Shown piece by piece: positions 9,717 through 17,680 of a DNA stretch of 45,706 nt. The first letter of the stretch is position 1. Every line of letters starts with the position of its first letter. The DNA is from Treponema sp. (GTDB taxonomy: Bacteria; Spirochaetota; Spirochaetia; Treponematales; Treponemataceae): positions 1 through 45,706 of the forward strand of contig JAHAZA010000037.1 of NCBI GenBank assembly GCA_018385415.1, given 5' to 3'. The notes beneath the pieces were generated by a model that saw only the letters and a list, made by a program, of their open reading frames with translations, did not search any database and was not told the origin of the DNA. A program made the translations under genes and the position numbers.

Positions 9717-11222
9717 TTAGCTTTTATTGTTGTTAAATACTGCCATAAATTCTGCAGCATTATTTACAATTTTGTCGTTCTGAAGAATTGAGTAGTTGAT
9801 AGAAGCCTTTGAAGCCTGAGCAATTGCAGGTGCAATTACAGTCTTTGAATCTTCGATAGAAGTTCCGCCCATTGCGATATCTGTACATTTAAGAACGATA
9901 ACCTGGTTTGATGCGCTCAATACTACAGGAGCTGAGATTTCATTTTTCTTAAGTTTGAAAGCTGTTTTAAAGAAGTTTTCGTTTGATGTAACACTTCCAA
10001 GAGTTGAATCTGGAGCAATTGGTGTTGAACCAACAAGACTTGTATCATTAAAGTTAAGTGCCATTGGATCAATATTAGTTACAGGAACATTGAATTCTGC
10101 AACTGCTTCTTCAAAACTTGATCTCTGTGCTTTAGAAGCGAAATCTTTAGCAATGTTTGCATAGTAATCTTCAATTACTGATTTTTCTCTTGTAAGAAGG
10201 TAAGAGTAAACTGTTGCAATTGTCTGTGGATCATCAAAATCTGGCTGAGAAGGAACTTCTGTTGCTTTGAATACGCAGTAGCCTGATGCTGTTTCAATAA
10301 CAGGGCTGATTGCTCCTGCTGAAAGAGAAATGATTGAATCAAGATCTTCTGGTTTTACAACAGCTGTTTCAAGCTGGTATTTGTGGCTTGCAGATAAAAC
10401 TCCAGTTTCAGGATCACCATAGTATGCTTTTGAATATTCAGTAAAAGCATCTTCAAAAGTAATTTCAGAATTATTGATGCGTTTTACAACTTCTTTTGCT
10501 TTTGCTTCTGATTCACATGAAATAACTTTAAGATTGTAATTTACAAATAAATCTGTGTGAGCTTTTCCGAAGGCAACTTTTTCTGAGTCAGGATAGTTTT
10601 TCATATCGAAAGAAACAGCATCGAATGCATGTTTCTTTTCTCCCATCTTACGGATAAATTCAATTTCGCCAGATGAGCATTTTAAACCATAAATTGGAGC
10701 ATATCCAACTTCTGCCATAGAGCCGAATAAATCTTCGTAGCTTCTCATCTGTGTAAGATTTTTAACTACGCTTTCCTGTGTCTTGCGTTTTTCTGTGTCT
10801 GTGTAATTTTCATACATAGCAGCAGAGAACTGACCGTCGCTGTCACAGTAAATATCAAGTTTTCTGATTGCACGGTTGAGAGCTGATGTAGGAACTACAT
10901 AGCCTGTGCTTTCTGTAAAATAATCCAATGCATAGCTTCCGATTACGTTCTGGAATGCCTGAGAGAAAATCTGTGAATAGAACATTGCTGCATATTCATT
11001 TTCAAAATCTGCGCCCTGAGCTTCATAGTAGTCTTTGAGCTCGTTTACTGCTTTATGGAATTCAGAACCTTCTTCATAGCGGATGTGTCTGCCGTTGAAG
11101 CTACCGTAATCTGGTAACTGTTTCCCAGAACTACGTTCTGACATTGCTGGAACTAAAACAAAGATCACTGCTGCAAGAAGCAGAATGATGATTGAACCGA
11201 TGCTGTAAAAGCCTTTTTTCAT
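9717..11222 (-). CDS. Membrane-anchored SurA/PpiD-like peptidyl-prolyl isomerase
   Basis: A 501-aa foldase. The N-terminus carries one hydrophobic segment (SIGSIIILLLAAVIFVLVP, about residues 8-26) without an obvious cleavage site, so the protein is probably held in the inner membrane with a periplasmic body. A SurA_N-like helical region (about 60-180) precedes a parvulin-like region (about 195-340) with AKEVVKRINNSEITFEDAFTEYS and ISPVIETASGYCVFKATEV. The last part, with TAFKLKKNEISAPV, resembles a second, degenerate parvulin unit. The ATG at 11222 is chosen because AAGGAAG lies just upstream; an in-frame start 12 codons earlier is less likely. It is first in an operon with the Maf/DUF115 gene. 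Confidence 0.82.
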   Translation of the reverse strand: MKKGFYSIGSIIILLLAAVIFVLVPAMSERSSGKQLPDYGSFNGRHIRYEEGSEFHKAVNELKDYYEAQGADFENEYAAMFYSQIFSQAFQNVIGSYALDYFTESTGYVVPTSALNRAIRKLDIYCDSDGQFSAAMYENYTDTEKRKTQESVVKNLTQMRSYEDLFGSMAEVGYAPIYGLKCSSGEIEFIRKMGEKKHAFDAVSFDMKNYPDSEKVAFGKAHTDLFVNYNLKVISCESEAKAKEVVKRINNSEITFEDAFTEYSKAYYGDPETGVLSASHKYQLETAVVKPEDLDSIISLSAGAISPVIETASGYCVFKATEVPSQPDFDDPQTIATVYSYLLTREKSVIEDYYANIAKDFASKAQRSSFEEAVAEFNVPVTNIDPMALNFNDTSLVGSTPIAPDSTLGSVTSNENFFKTAFKLKKNEISAPVVLSASNQVIVLKCTDIAMGGTSIEDSKTVIAPAIAQASKASINYSILQNDKIVNNAAEFMAVFNNNKS

Positions 11223-11348
11223 AATTAACTTCCTTATATATAATAAAAGTGAAATCATTTTACCATATAATTACTGATTTTGGCAATAAAATGACGATTT
11301 TTGGTGAAATTTGAATGTCCTGGGGATTGTTCCTGTAAAAGTGAAAAT

Positions 11349-11376
11349 TAAAGTTTAAAGAAGGAAATTCCGTCAA
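11349..11376 (+). promoter_or_regulatory. Putative sigma-28 (FliA-type) promoter before the 50-aa gene and cheR
   Basis: TAAAGTTT (11349-11356) matches the sigma-28 -35 consensus at 8 of 8 positions. After 12 nt comes TCCGTCAA (11369-11376), which matches GCCGATAA at 5 of 8. The position before a chemotaxis pair fits a flagellar-class promoter, but the -10 is imperfect and the spacer one base long. Confidence 0.5.
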
Positions 11377-11416
11377 TATAACAACAGTATTACTAAAAAT
11401 TCCGGAGTATTAAAAA

Positions 11417-11569
11417 ATGACAGCAGTAGCACAGAAAGTCCGCACTTATATCAGCAAGGAAGGCGACAAAATTGCTGAGAAAAAAATTGAAGAAATTATA
11501 AATGAAGGTTGGAAAATTACTTGCATTACACCCAATGGCAAGGTAACTATCAGAACTTTTAGTAAATAA
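11417..11569 (+). CDS. 50-aa small protein of unknown function
   Basis: ATG at 11417, TAA at 11567-11569, 50 residues. The GGAG at 11403-11406 is a plausible ribosome-binding site, 10 bases before the ATG. The product is basic and starts MTAVAQKVRTYISKEGDK. An amphipathic helix rich in K, E and I follows (about residues 17-30), and then two likely beta strands containing GWKITCITPNGKVTIR. This composition looks like a real folded mini-protein rather than random translation. No family is recognised. It lies between a sigma-28-like promoter and cheR, so it may be expressed with motility genes. Confidence 0.6.
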   Translation: MTAVAQKVRTYISKEGDKIAEKKIEEIINEGWKITCITPNGKVTIRTFSK

Positions 11570-11586
11570 AAAAAGTTATTTATTAA

Positions 11587-11615
11587 TTTACAATTCAAGG
11601 TCTCGGTTGTATAAT
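11587..11615 (+). promoter_or_regulatory. Sigma-70-type promoter of cheR
   Basis: TTTACA (11587-11592), a 17-nt spacer, and TATAAT (11610-11615). Expected transcription start is near 11622, only a few bases before the ATG at 11625, which would make the cheR message nearly leaderless. Confidence 0.7.
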
Positions 11616-11624
11616 GATTTTACT

Positions 11625-12443
11625 ATGGTAGAACTAATGAACGACAACGATTTTGACTTGTTTAGAAAGGTTATTTACAACGAAAGCGGTATTACATTCT
11701 CTGATACAAATCGCTCGATTCTTGATAGCCGTCTAAAAGAACGCCTTAGAGACAAAAAACTGGAAAATCTCCAGGATTACTACAAATTAATCATGTCAGA
11801 CAAAGAAGAAATGAAGGTTCTTCTGGATTCTGTCACTACAAACTTAACAAGATTCTTTAGAAATCAGCCTCATTTTGATGCATTCATCAATTATGTAATT
11901 CCACATGTAATTGAAGAAAAGAAAAAAACTGGTGATACCACAATCCGTATATGGAGTGCAGGCTGTTCAACTGGCGAAGAACCATACACTATTGCTATGA
12001 TTTTGGCCGATATTCTACCACCAAATTATAAATTTCAGATTACAGCTTCTGATCTTTCGTTAAAATCACTGATGGTTGGTCAGCAGGGCTATTATCCAGA
12101 TTCAAGAATTGCCGGGATTCCTGAAAAATACCTTGAACGCTTTTTTACAAAAGTATCAGGTGGATATCAAGTAAAAAAGGAACTGATGGACAAAATCAGA
12201 TTTGACTATCATAACCTTAAAAATGATTCCGGTGCTCGAAATCTTGATGTAATTTTCTGCCGCAACGTATTGATTTACTTTGATGAAGCAGCTCAAACCT
12301 CTGTTGTAAATCGTTTCTATAATGCCCTTGGCCCACATTCATATCTGTTTATCGGACATTCAGAAAGTTTATTCGGTATGAATACACCATTTGAATTCCT
12401 TAAGACAGAATGGGCTTGTTTGTATCAGAAAAACTTAAAGTAG
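11625..12443 (+). CDS. cheR: Chemotaxis protein methyltransferase CheR
   Basis: CheR methylates glutamates on methyl-accepting chemotaxis receptors using S-adenosylmethionine. The protein is about 272 aa. The N-terminal helical domain contains FDLFRKVIYNESGI; the SAM pocket is IWSAGCSTGEEPYTIAM (near residue 110), followed by NLDVIFCRNVLIYFD and a terminal FIGHSESLFGM. The start is uncertain. A TTG at 11607 lies upstream of the predicted transcription start and overlaps the -10 box, so ATG 11625 or 11637 is more likely. There is no Shine-Dalgarno sequence before either. cheB follows 22 bp downstream, so the receptor methylation and demethylation enzymes are co-expressed. Confidence 0.93.
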   Translation: MVELMNDNDFDLFRKVIYNESGITFSDTNRSILDSRLKERLRDKKLENLQDYYKLIMSDKEEMKVLLDSVTTNLTRFFRNQPHFDAFINYVIPHVIEEKKKTGDTTIRIWSAGCSTGEEPYTIAMILADILPPNYKFQITASDLSLKSLMVGQQGYYPDSRIAGIPEKYLERFFTKVSGGYQVKKELMDKIRFDYHNLKNDSGARNLDVIFCRNVLIYFDEAAQTSVVNRFYNALGPHSYLFIGHSESLFGMNTPFEFLKTEWACLYQKNLK

Positions 12444-12465
12444 TACAGTAAAGGTGGGGGTAAAT

Positions 12466-13683
12466 ATGAAAGACGATATTTCAGTACTTGTATGTGACGA
12501 CAGTGCATTAATGAGAAATCTTATTTCTCGAATTATTGAAAATACACAGGGGCTTTCTGTTTGTGCAAAAGCAATGAATGGACAGATTGCTCTGGAAAAA
12601 ATTGCAGAATCAAAACCAGATGTAGTAGTTCTTGATATTGAAATGCCGGTTATGAATGGTATTGAATTCCTTAAGGAACGAAAGAAACTTCATCTTGATG
12701 TACCTGTAATTGTTCTTTCAAGTATTGCAACCGAAGGTGCTTCTGTAACAATGGAAGCATTGGAACTTGGAGCTTCAGACTTTTTAACCAAGCCAAATGG
12801 ATCAGTCAGTGCAGATCTTTCTACTGTTGCAGATCGTCTTGTAGAACTTCTTTCATCATACGGATTTGCATATGCGATTATGCATGGTAAAGATGTTTAT
12901 GAACCTGATTTCTTTATCCGTCAGATTAAACTCCGTGAAGCTGAACGCTTTGTTCTCGAGCAGAAAAAAGAAAAAATTGAAGCACTTCAGGAACATAATG
13001 TTGAAAAAATTACAGATAAGATAGTTCCTGTTGCTAATAAAATTGAATGGAATCCACCAGAAAAAAAGCAGGCTGCAGTTATCAGGCCGCTTCGTGATGG
13101 TGGAAAAATTGATATCATTGCAATTGGTATTTCAACTGGAGGACCTAATGCGCTCAGAGAGGTATTTAAATTAATAGATCCTCATCTGAAGCAGCCAATT
13201 CTGGTTGTTCAGCATATGCCTGCAGGTTTTACAAAGGAATTTGCAATGAGCCTAAATAAAATCTGTCCCCTTGAAGTTCACGAAGCAGAAGATGAGATGA
13301 AAATTGAAGGCGGACATGTTTATATTGCTCCTGGAAATTTCCATATGGTGGTAGAAAAACGACCATCAGGTGCAGTAATCAGACTGTCGCAGGAACCTCA
13401 GAGAAATGGTCATCGCCCTTCTGCAGATGTTTTGTTTGAATCAGTTGCAAGAAACTATAGAAATAATGCCCTTGGTGTAATTATGACAGGTATGGGACGG
13501 GATGGCGCTACTCAGCTTGCCGAAATGAGAAAGCAGGGGGCCTGGACTTTAGGGCAGGATGAACAGTCTTCAATTGTTTATGGTATGCCTAGGGTTGCTT
13601 TTGAACTTGGTGGTGTTCAGAAGCAGGTGTCATTAAAGAATATGGCAGACGAAATCAGTTCTCTGGCTCGATTACATCTGTAA
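12466..13683 (+). CDS. cheB: Protein-glutamate methylesterase/deamidase CheB
   Basis: CheB removes methyl groups from chemoreceptors and is activated by CheA-dependent phosphorylation. At 405 aa it is somewhat longer than typical because of an extended linker. The receiver domain (residues 1-120) has the acidic pair Asp11-Asp12 and phospho-acceptor Asp57 (VLDIEMPVMNG). The catalytic domain (about 220-400) shows the triad motifs GISTGGP (Ser), VVQHMPAGFT (His) and MTGMGRDGA (Asp). A GTG 12 bases upstream is in frame but forms part of the strong GGTGGGGG ribosome-binding site, so ATG 12466 is the start. The 3' end overlaps the convergent RseC-like gene by 29 bp. Confidence 0.97.
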   Translation: MKDDISVLVCDDSALMRNLISRIIENTQGLSVCAKAMNGQIALEKIAESKPDVVVLDIEMPVMNGIEFLKERKKLHLDVPVIVLSSIATEGASVTMEALELGASDFLTKPNGSVSADLSTVADRLVELLSSYGFAYAIMHGKDVYEPDFFIRQIKLREAERFVLEQKKEKIEALQEHNVEKITDKIVPVANKIEWNPPEKKQAAVIRPLRDGGKIDIIAIGISTGGPNALREVFKLIDPHLKQPILVVQHMPAGFTKEFAMSLNKICPLEVHEAEDEMKIEGGHVYIAPGNFHMVVEKRPSGAVIRLSQEPQRNGHRPSADVLFESVARNYRNNALGVIMTGMGRDGATQLAEMRKQGAWTLGQDEQSSIVYGMPRVAFELGGVQKQVSLKNMADEISSLARLHL

Positions 13684-14125
13684 TCTCTGGAGAAACTAAA
13701 AGTGTGTTGCTTCTTGTGATTAAAAGAACACATAAGCTTGCAACTGCAAATAATAAAAGAACAATGAGGGCTTTTAAGCCTTCTGGACAGACGGTACCTA
13801 CAGTGCCGTCTTTTTTTATTAATTTTGAAAAGAAACTGTATAAAGGATTTGATAGAAAGTAGCCGGATACAGCCATTAAAATAGGGAACAGAATAGAAAC
13901 CAGACCTTCAAAAACGCTCTGGGCCTTTGAAGTTGAAATAACAACAAATGAATTAACTTTAAGGGGCAGATTTTTTGAATTGATTGCAGTTATGGTCTTT
14001 TGACGTTTGGAACAGCTGAGATTACAGGTGCCGCATTTAAGTGAAGAAATCGGTTCCACAATTACAACATTCTGTCTTTTAGAATCCTGAGCCTCCAGAC
14101 TTCTGACAATTGCATTTTTTTGCAT
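13655..14125 (-). CDS. RseC/MucC-like SoxR-reducing system protein
   Basis: A 156-aa membrane protein of RseC/MucC type: an N-terminal soluble part with the cysteine cluster C31-x2-C34-x3-C38 (KCGTCNLSC) and two hydrophobic helices (about 63-83 and 113-132). In other bacteria RseC works with the Rnf-like Rsx complex to keep SoxR reduced or modulates sigma-E. An Rnf operon lies about 10 kb to the right, which fits a redox role, but no SoxR is visible here. The start is ATG 14125, with GGAG upstream; a GTG at 14137 is in frame but lies in the previous gene. Only one base separates it from the upstream TPR gene. It overlaps the end of cheB. Confidence 0.72.
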   Translation of the reverse strand: MQKNAIVRSLEAQDSKRQNVVIVEPISSLKCGTCNLSCSKRQKTITAINSKNLPLKVNSFVVISTSKAQSVFEGLVSILFPILMAVSGYFLSNPLYSFFSKLIKKDGTVGTVCPEGLKALIVLLLFAVASLCVLLITRSNTLLVSPEITDVIEPEN

Positions 14126-14126
14126 G

Positions 14127-14654
14127 TTATTCTCCACTTTTTTTAATTTGATTCATTCTGGAAATACATTCTGCTTTGCCGATTTGATTTCCCAATTCAT
14201 CATAAGTATCGCGCAAATTATACAAAGCATCATAATAATACGGATTGATTGTTACAGCCCGTTCAAAAGCCTCTGCCGCTTCCGGGTAGTTAACCTGATT
14301 GAAGAAAATGACTCCGCAGGTGTTCCAAAGGTGTGCATCTGTTGGATATAAGTCCAGACCTATTGAACAGTAATCGAAGGCTTCATCAAATTCCTTAAGG
14401 GAAAGACATATGATTGAAAGAGAGTCCAATGTATCTTTATCTATGTTGTTTATATCCAGGGCTTTGAGAAGACATTCTTTTGCTGATTCCAGTTGACCTG
14501 CGTCGCGATAAGTAACGCCCAGGTTGTACCACAAAAGATGATTAGATTTTTCAACTACCAGAGCTCGTTTAAAGCATGCAATAGCTTCGTTAAATTCTCC
14601 GTTTGCTGCGAAATTAATAGCCTGTGTATTTAATGATTCTGCTTTTTCTACCAT
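14127..14654 (-). CDS. TPR-repeat protein
   Basis: A 175-aa protein made almost wholly of tetratricopeptide repeats, about four or five units with the usual W/Y-G-A-P spacing: NGEFNEAIACFKRAL, LWYNLGVTYRDAGQLESA, FDEAFDYCSIGLDLYPTDA and LWNTCGVIFFNQVNYPEAAEAFERAVTINP in successive units. No signal peptide, so cytosolic. TPR proteins are scaffolds and the partner cannot be told. It is second in a three-gene operon, 27 bp after the polyprenyl synthetase and 1 bp before the RseC-like gene. Confidence 0.85.
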   Translation of the reverse strand: MVEKAESLNTQAINFAANGEFNEAIACFKRALVVEKSNHLLWYNLGVTYRDAGQLESAKECLLKALDINNIDKDTLDSLSIICLSLKEFDEAFDYCSIGLDLYPTDAHLWNTCGVIFFNQVNYPEAAEAFERAVTINPYYYDALYNLRDTYDELGNQIGKAECISRMNQIKKSGE

Positions 14655-14681
14655 ATCTTATTTTATACATTGTAAAGGAAA

Positions 14682-15776
14682 TTAAACTTTAGGAAGCATT
14701 GCTTCAAAAAGTCCGATTATTTCATTTGCGGCATCAGAAAAAACTGCTGACTTTTCAAACATCTGAACAAGTTCTCTGCTTTTACTTTTTACAAGTTTGT
14801 GGCCTTTTTCAAATGCTTCTTTTATACAGCCACCTTTTTCAAGGATTGAAATGCATTCTTCAACACTTGCAGACATTATACCTTCTTTCTGTGCTTTTTT
14901 AAAGCAAGAAGCAATTTTATCTTTGTCTTCAGGATATTTTGAAATATGCATTAAAACAGGCAGGCTTTTCTTTCCTTCAACGATGTCGTCTCCCCGTTTC
15001 TTTCCAGGGTTACCAGTTGTCAGGTTCTGGACATCATCAAGAATTTGAAATCCTTCTCCAATACCTCTTGCAATATCTCCTGCCATCAAAGCCTGCTCTT
15101 TAGTTCCTCCACCTGAAAGAACTCCAAGTAAAACTGCAAGGCAAGAAAGAGTTCCAGTTTTGTTCTGAACCATTGCCTGATATTCTTCTATCTGAGGGAA
15201 TATATCAGGATTTCTGTGCCAGAAAATATCCATTGCCTGTCCCAGATGAAGGCGGCGAAGTTCCATAGTAAACATAGAATAATATAGACACTTTTTGTCA
15301 GCTGACAAGTTCAGGCTGTCAATTGCGGTAGGAGCCAGAAAATAAAGCCATACCCCGGCATTTAATGCAGTGTCCAGACCATATGTGATATGAGCTGCAG
15401 GCTTTCCGCGGCGTGTATCAGCACCATCTTCGATGTCGTCGTGAATTAGGCTTGCAGTGTGAACAAATTCAACTAAAGGAGTAAGAGCAAAGCTTTCTTT
15501 TACACCAGGATTTTCAAAAATATCATCGTTTTTACCTTTAGCTTCAGCTACCATCATAGCACATAGAACCTGAAGCAATGGACGCCATCTCTTTCCACCA
15601 AGAGACATTAGGGATCGGCATGGAGTTAAAAGTTCAGAAATGTGCTTTTCTGAAACCGCTTCTGGAAGAGGGCCAAAAGCAGCGGTCTTGAAAAATTCCC
15701 CCTGAATCTGAGGTAAAAAGGTATTTAATGTATTTTCAATTTCGTTTCTGATACGTGAAATGTCAAGATTACTCAT
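14682..15776 (-). CDS. Polyprenyl (geranyl/farnesyl-type) diphosphate synthase
   Basis: Trans-isoprenyl diphosphate synthase, 364 aa from the ATG at 15776. It condenses isopentenyl diphosphate with an allylic primer for quinone, carotenoid or undecaprenyl precursors. Motifs: the first Asp-rich region HDDIEDGADTRRG, the GK-R region LGGKRWRP near residue 60, and the second Asp-rich region ILDDVQNLT with Asn where the third Asp is normal, followed by KRGDDIVEGKKSLP. Product chain length cannot be read from sequence. It is about 60 residues longer than IspA. A start nine codons upstream (15803) has no better support; a TATACT box ends 6 bases before ATG 15776, suggesting a leaderless message. First gene of the operon with the TPR and RseC-like genes. 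Confidence 0.88.
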   Translation of the reverse strand: MSNLDISRIRNEIENTLNTFLPQIQGEFFKTAAFGPLPEAVSEKHISELLTPCRSLMSLGGKRWRPLLQVLCAMMVAEAKGKNDDIFENPGVKESFALTPLVEFVHTASLIHDDIEDGADTRRGKPAAHITYGLDTALNAGVWLYFLAPTAIDSLNLSADKKCLYYSMFTMELRRLHLGQAMDIFWHRNPDIFPQIEEYQAMVQNKTGTLSCLAVLLGVLSGGGTKEQALMAGDIARGIGEGFQILDDVQNLTTGNPGKKRGDDIVEGKKSLPVLMHISKYPEDKDKIASCFKKAQKEGIMSASVEECISILEKGGCIKEAFEKGHKLVKSKSRELVQMFEKSAVFSDAANEIIGLFEAMLPKV

Positions 15777-15825
15777 ACAATAAGTATAATCATTTTTTTG
15801 CATATAGGATAGTAGATTTATGGAC

Positions 15826-15853
15826 TCAACTTTGACTAAATTTTTGCCGATAA
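15826..15853 (+). promoter_or_regulatory. Sigma-28-like promoter of rlmE
   Basis: GCCGATAA (15846-15853) is an exact match to the sigma-28 -10 consensus. TCAACTTT (15826-15833) lies 12 nt upstream and matches TAAAGTTT at 6 of 8. The ATG of rlmE is 7 bases after the -10, so transcription would start at or next to the start codon. Confidence 0.45.
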
Positions 15854-15860
15854 AATAACT

Positions 15861-16463
15861 ATGCCGGCAAATAGTTACGAAAAACCCGACTTTTGGTCTC
15901 AGAAAGCATTCAAAGAAGGATATCCAGCCCGTTCTGTGTATAAGCTTCAGGAAATTGATGAGAAATTCGGGATGATTAAGAAAAATTATACTGTCCTTGA
16001 TTTAGGTTCCTCCCCTGGAAGCTGGACAACGTTCTTAATGAGAAAGATGGATGGAACAGGAAAAGTTGTTTCCTGCGATTTGAATCCACTTGCAAAGGAT
16101 GTAAAAGGGGACAATCTGGTTTTTATTCAGGGTGATTTAACTGTTAAAGCAATCCGTGATCAGATTAAGGGAATTGGTCCATACGATTTAGTTGTTTGTG
16201 ATGCAGCCCCAAAGACTACAGGAAACAGAATTGTAGATACTTCAAGTTCTGAGTTTCTGGTAGAAATGGCAATCTGGTACGCTGAAAATATGCTTAGAAC
16301 CGGAGGAAATTTCTGCGTAAAGATTTTCCAGAATGGAGATCAGCAGAAATTTCTGAAAAAGATGAGAGAAGTTTTTACTACTGCCAAAGGGTTTAAACCT
16401 GAAGCCTGCCGTCGTGAATCATTTGAGACATATTTGATTGGCATAAATAAAAAAATGAGGTAA
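15861..16463 (+). CDS. rlmE: 23S rRNA 2'-O-ribose methyltransferase RlmE (FtsJ)
   Basis: A 200-aa SAM-dependent methyltransferase that methylates U2552 of 23S rRNA during large-subunit maturation. The catalytic K-D-K-E residues are visible: Lys28 in ARSVYKLQEID, Asp in VVCDAAPKTTGN, Lys in CVKIFQNGD and Glu in CRRESFETYLIG. The SAM motif is VLDLGSSPGSW. Length is normal. No Shine-Dalgarno sequence precedes the ATG; instead a sigma-28-like -10 box ends seven bases upstream. The gene is divergent from the polyprenyl synthetase gene, with 84 bp between start codons. Confidence 0.95.
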   Translation: MPANSYEKPDFWSQKAFKEGYPARSVYKLQEIDEKFGMIKKNYTVLDLGSSPGSWTTFLMRKMDGTGKVVSCDLNPLAKDVKGDNLVFIQGDLTVKAIRDQIKGIGPYDLVVCDAAPKTTGNRIVDTSSSEFLVEMAIWYAENMLRTGGNFCVKIFQNGDQQKFLKKMREVFTTAKGFKPEACRRESFETYLIGINKKMR

Positions 16464-16479
16464 AATAGTATAAGGGAAT

Positions 16480-16508
16480 TTGTCAGTAAATTTTCTTGTA
16501 TTTAAAAT
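16480..16508 (+). promoter_or_regulatory. Sigma-70-type promoter of the LysM/M23 gene
   Basis: TTGTCA (16480-16485), 17-nt spacer, TAAAAT (16503-16508). The ATG follows 11 bases later with a partial AGGA between. Confidence 0.65.
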
Positions 16509-16519
16509 AGGAATTAAGT

Positions 16520-17584
16520 ATGAATAAAAAAACGGAGTTCATTTTAAAGGTTGTAGGATGCTTTTGTGTATCTGCAGTAATTGCAGGAACTGCTACTCTT
16601 TGTTTAAATTCGTCAACAGATAAAAAAACAATTGAAGCTACTGAAGGAGTAGGTGGTTTAGAAATGCCAGCTATTCCACAGTATGATACTCTTGATAAAC
16701 TAAATAAACTGAATTCTAATCTTGAAGAGATCAATGGAATTTCTGAAAGCTCTGAAGAAGTTTCTTCAGTAGCAGAGGAAGCTGCAAAAGAAGCACGTAA
16801 AGATGTGTATGCGCTTGAAGAAGCTGAAAAGAAGTTGATTGATGATGGTCTTTACTACTATTCATATAGAATTAAAAAAGGTGACATGATTGGTGTTATC
16901 GCAGAGAAGTATGGTGTATCCCAGGATACATTGATCAGTGTTAACAAAATTCGTGCTACAAGAACAATTCAGATTGGACAGAATATTAAAATTCCTTCAC
17001 TTGATGGAATTCTTTATACAGTAAAAAAAGATGGTGAAACTGCAAAGTCTATTGCAGATAAATACGAGGTTTCTGCTGATGATGTTTCAAATGTAAACCA
17101 TGTTGCTCTTGATACTTCACTTAAGGCTGGACAGTCAGTTTTCGTTCCTGGTGCAGCTCTTGACTGGGTTACTCGCCAGGAAATCAATGGAGATCTTTTT
17201 AGAAAACCAATTCACGGTTATTACAGACTTACATCATATTTCGGATGGCGTGGAAGTCCATTTACAGGCCGCCGTCAGTTTCATGGTGGTATGGATATGG
17301 CTTGTCCTAAAAATACACCGATTTATGCTGCAATGGAAGGAACAATCGTTTACAAAGGATGGAGCAACGTTTATGGAAACTATGTAATGATTCAGCATCA
17401 TTCAGGTTACAAAACACTTTATGGTCATATGAACTCATTCTCGAACCTTAAAGTCGGTTCTTATGTTACAACAAACAGTGTAATCGGTTATGTAGGAACT
17501 ACAGGTCAGAGTACTGGTTATCACGTTCACTTTACAGTGTTTAAGAACGGACGAATGGTAAACCCATACAACCTTTGGGGTTGA
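16520..17584 (+). CDS. LysM-domain M23 murein endopeptidase
   Basis: A 354-aa envelope protein. One hydrophobic N-terminal segment (about residues 10-31, FILKVVGCFCVSAVIAGTA) acts as signal or anchor. A charged helical linker follows. Two LysM peptidoglycan-binding units come next: YRIKKGDMIGVIAEKYGVS (about 115-160) and YTVKKDGETAKSIADKYEV (about 168-212). The C-terminal M23 domain (about 235-354) has the zinc ligands in FHGGMDMA (H-x3-D) and HVHF, plus YGNYVMIQHHSGYKTLYGHM. M23 enzymes cut peptide cross-links in murein; with LysM domains it is probably involved in cell separation or growth. All zinc ligands are present, so it is likely active rather than an EnvC-type activator. Confidence 0.93.
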   Translation: MNKKTEFILKVVGCFCVSAVIAGTATLCLNSSTDKKTIEATEGVGGLEMPAIPQYDTLDKLNKLNSNLEEINGISESSEEVSSVAEEAAKEARKDVYALEEAEKKLIDDGLYYYSYRIKKGDMIGVIAEKYGVSQDTLISVNKIRATRTIQIGQNIKIPSLDGILYTVKKDGETAKSIADKYEVSADDVSNVNHVALDTSLKAGQSVFVPGAALDWVTRQEINGDLFRKPIHGYYRLTSYFGWRGSPFTGRRQFHGGMDMACPKNTPIYAAMEGTIVYKGWSNVYGNYVMIQHHSGYKTLYGHMNSFSNLKVGSYVTTNSVIGYVGTTGQSTGYHVHFTVFKNGRMVNPYNLWG

Positions 17585-17606
17585 AAATTCAACTTTGAAA
17601 AATTAC

Positions 17607-17646
17607 AGCGGAAATTAGAAAAGCACTTCTGATTTCCGCTTTTTTA
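17607..17646 (+). terminator. Intrinsic terminator of the M23 gene
   Basis: AGCGGAAAT (17607-17615) pairs with ATTTCCGCT (17632-17640); AGAA/TTCT extends the stem after one unpaired base on each side. A T run to 17646 follows. Confidence 0.92.
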
Positions 17647-17680
17647 TGCTTTAATATATGTAACTATGGGAGGAATTAAT

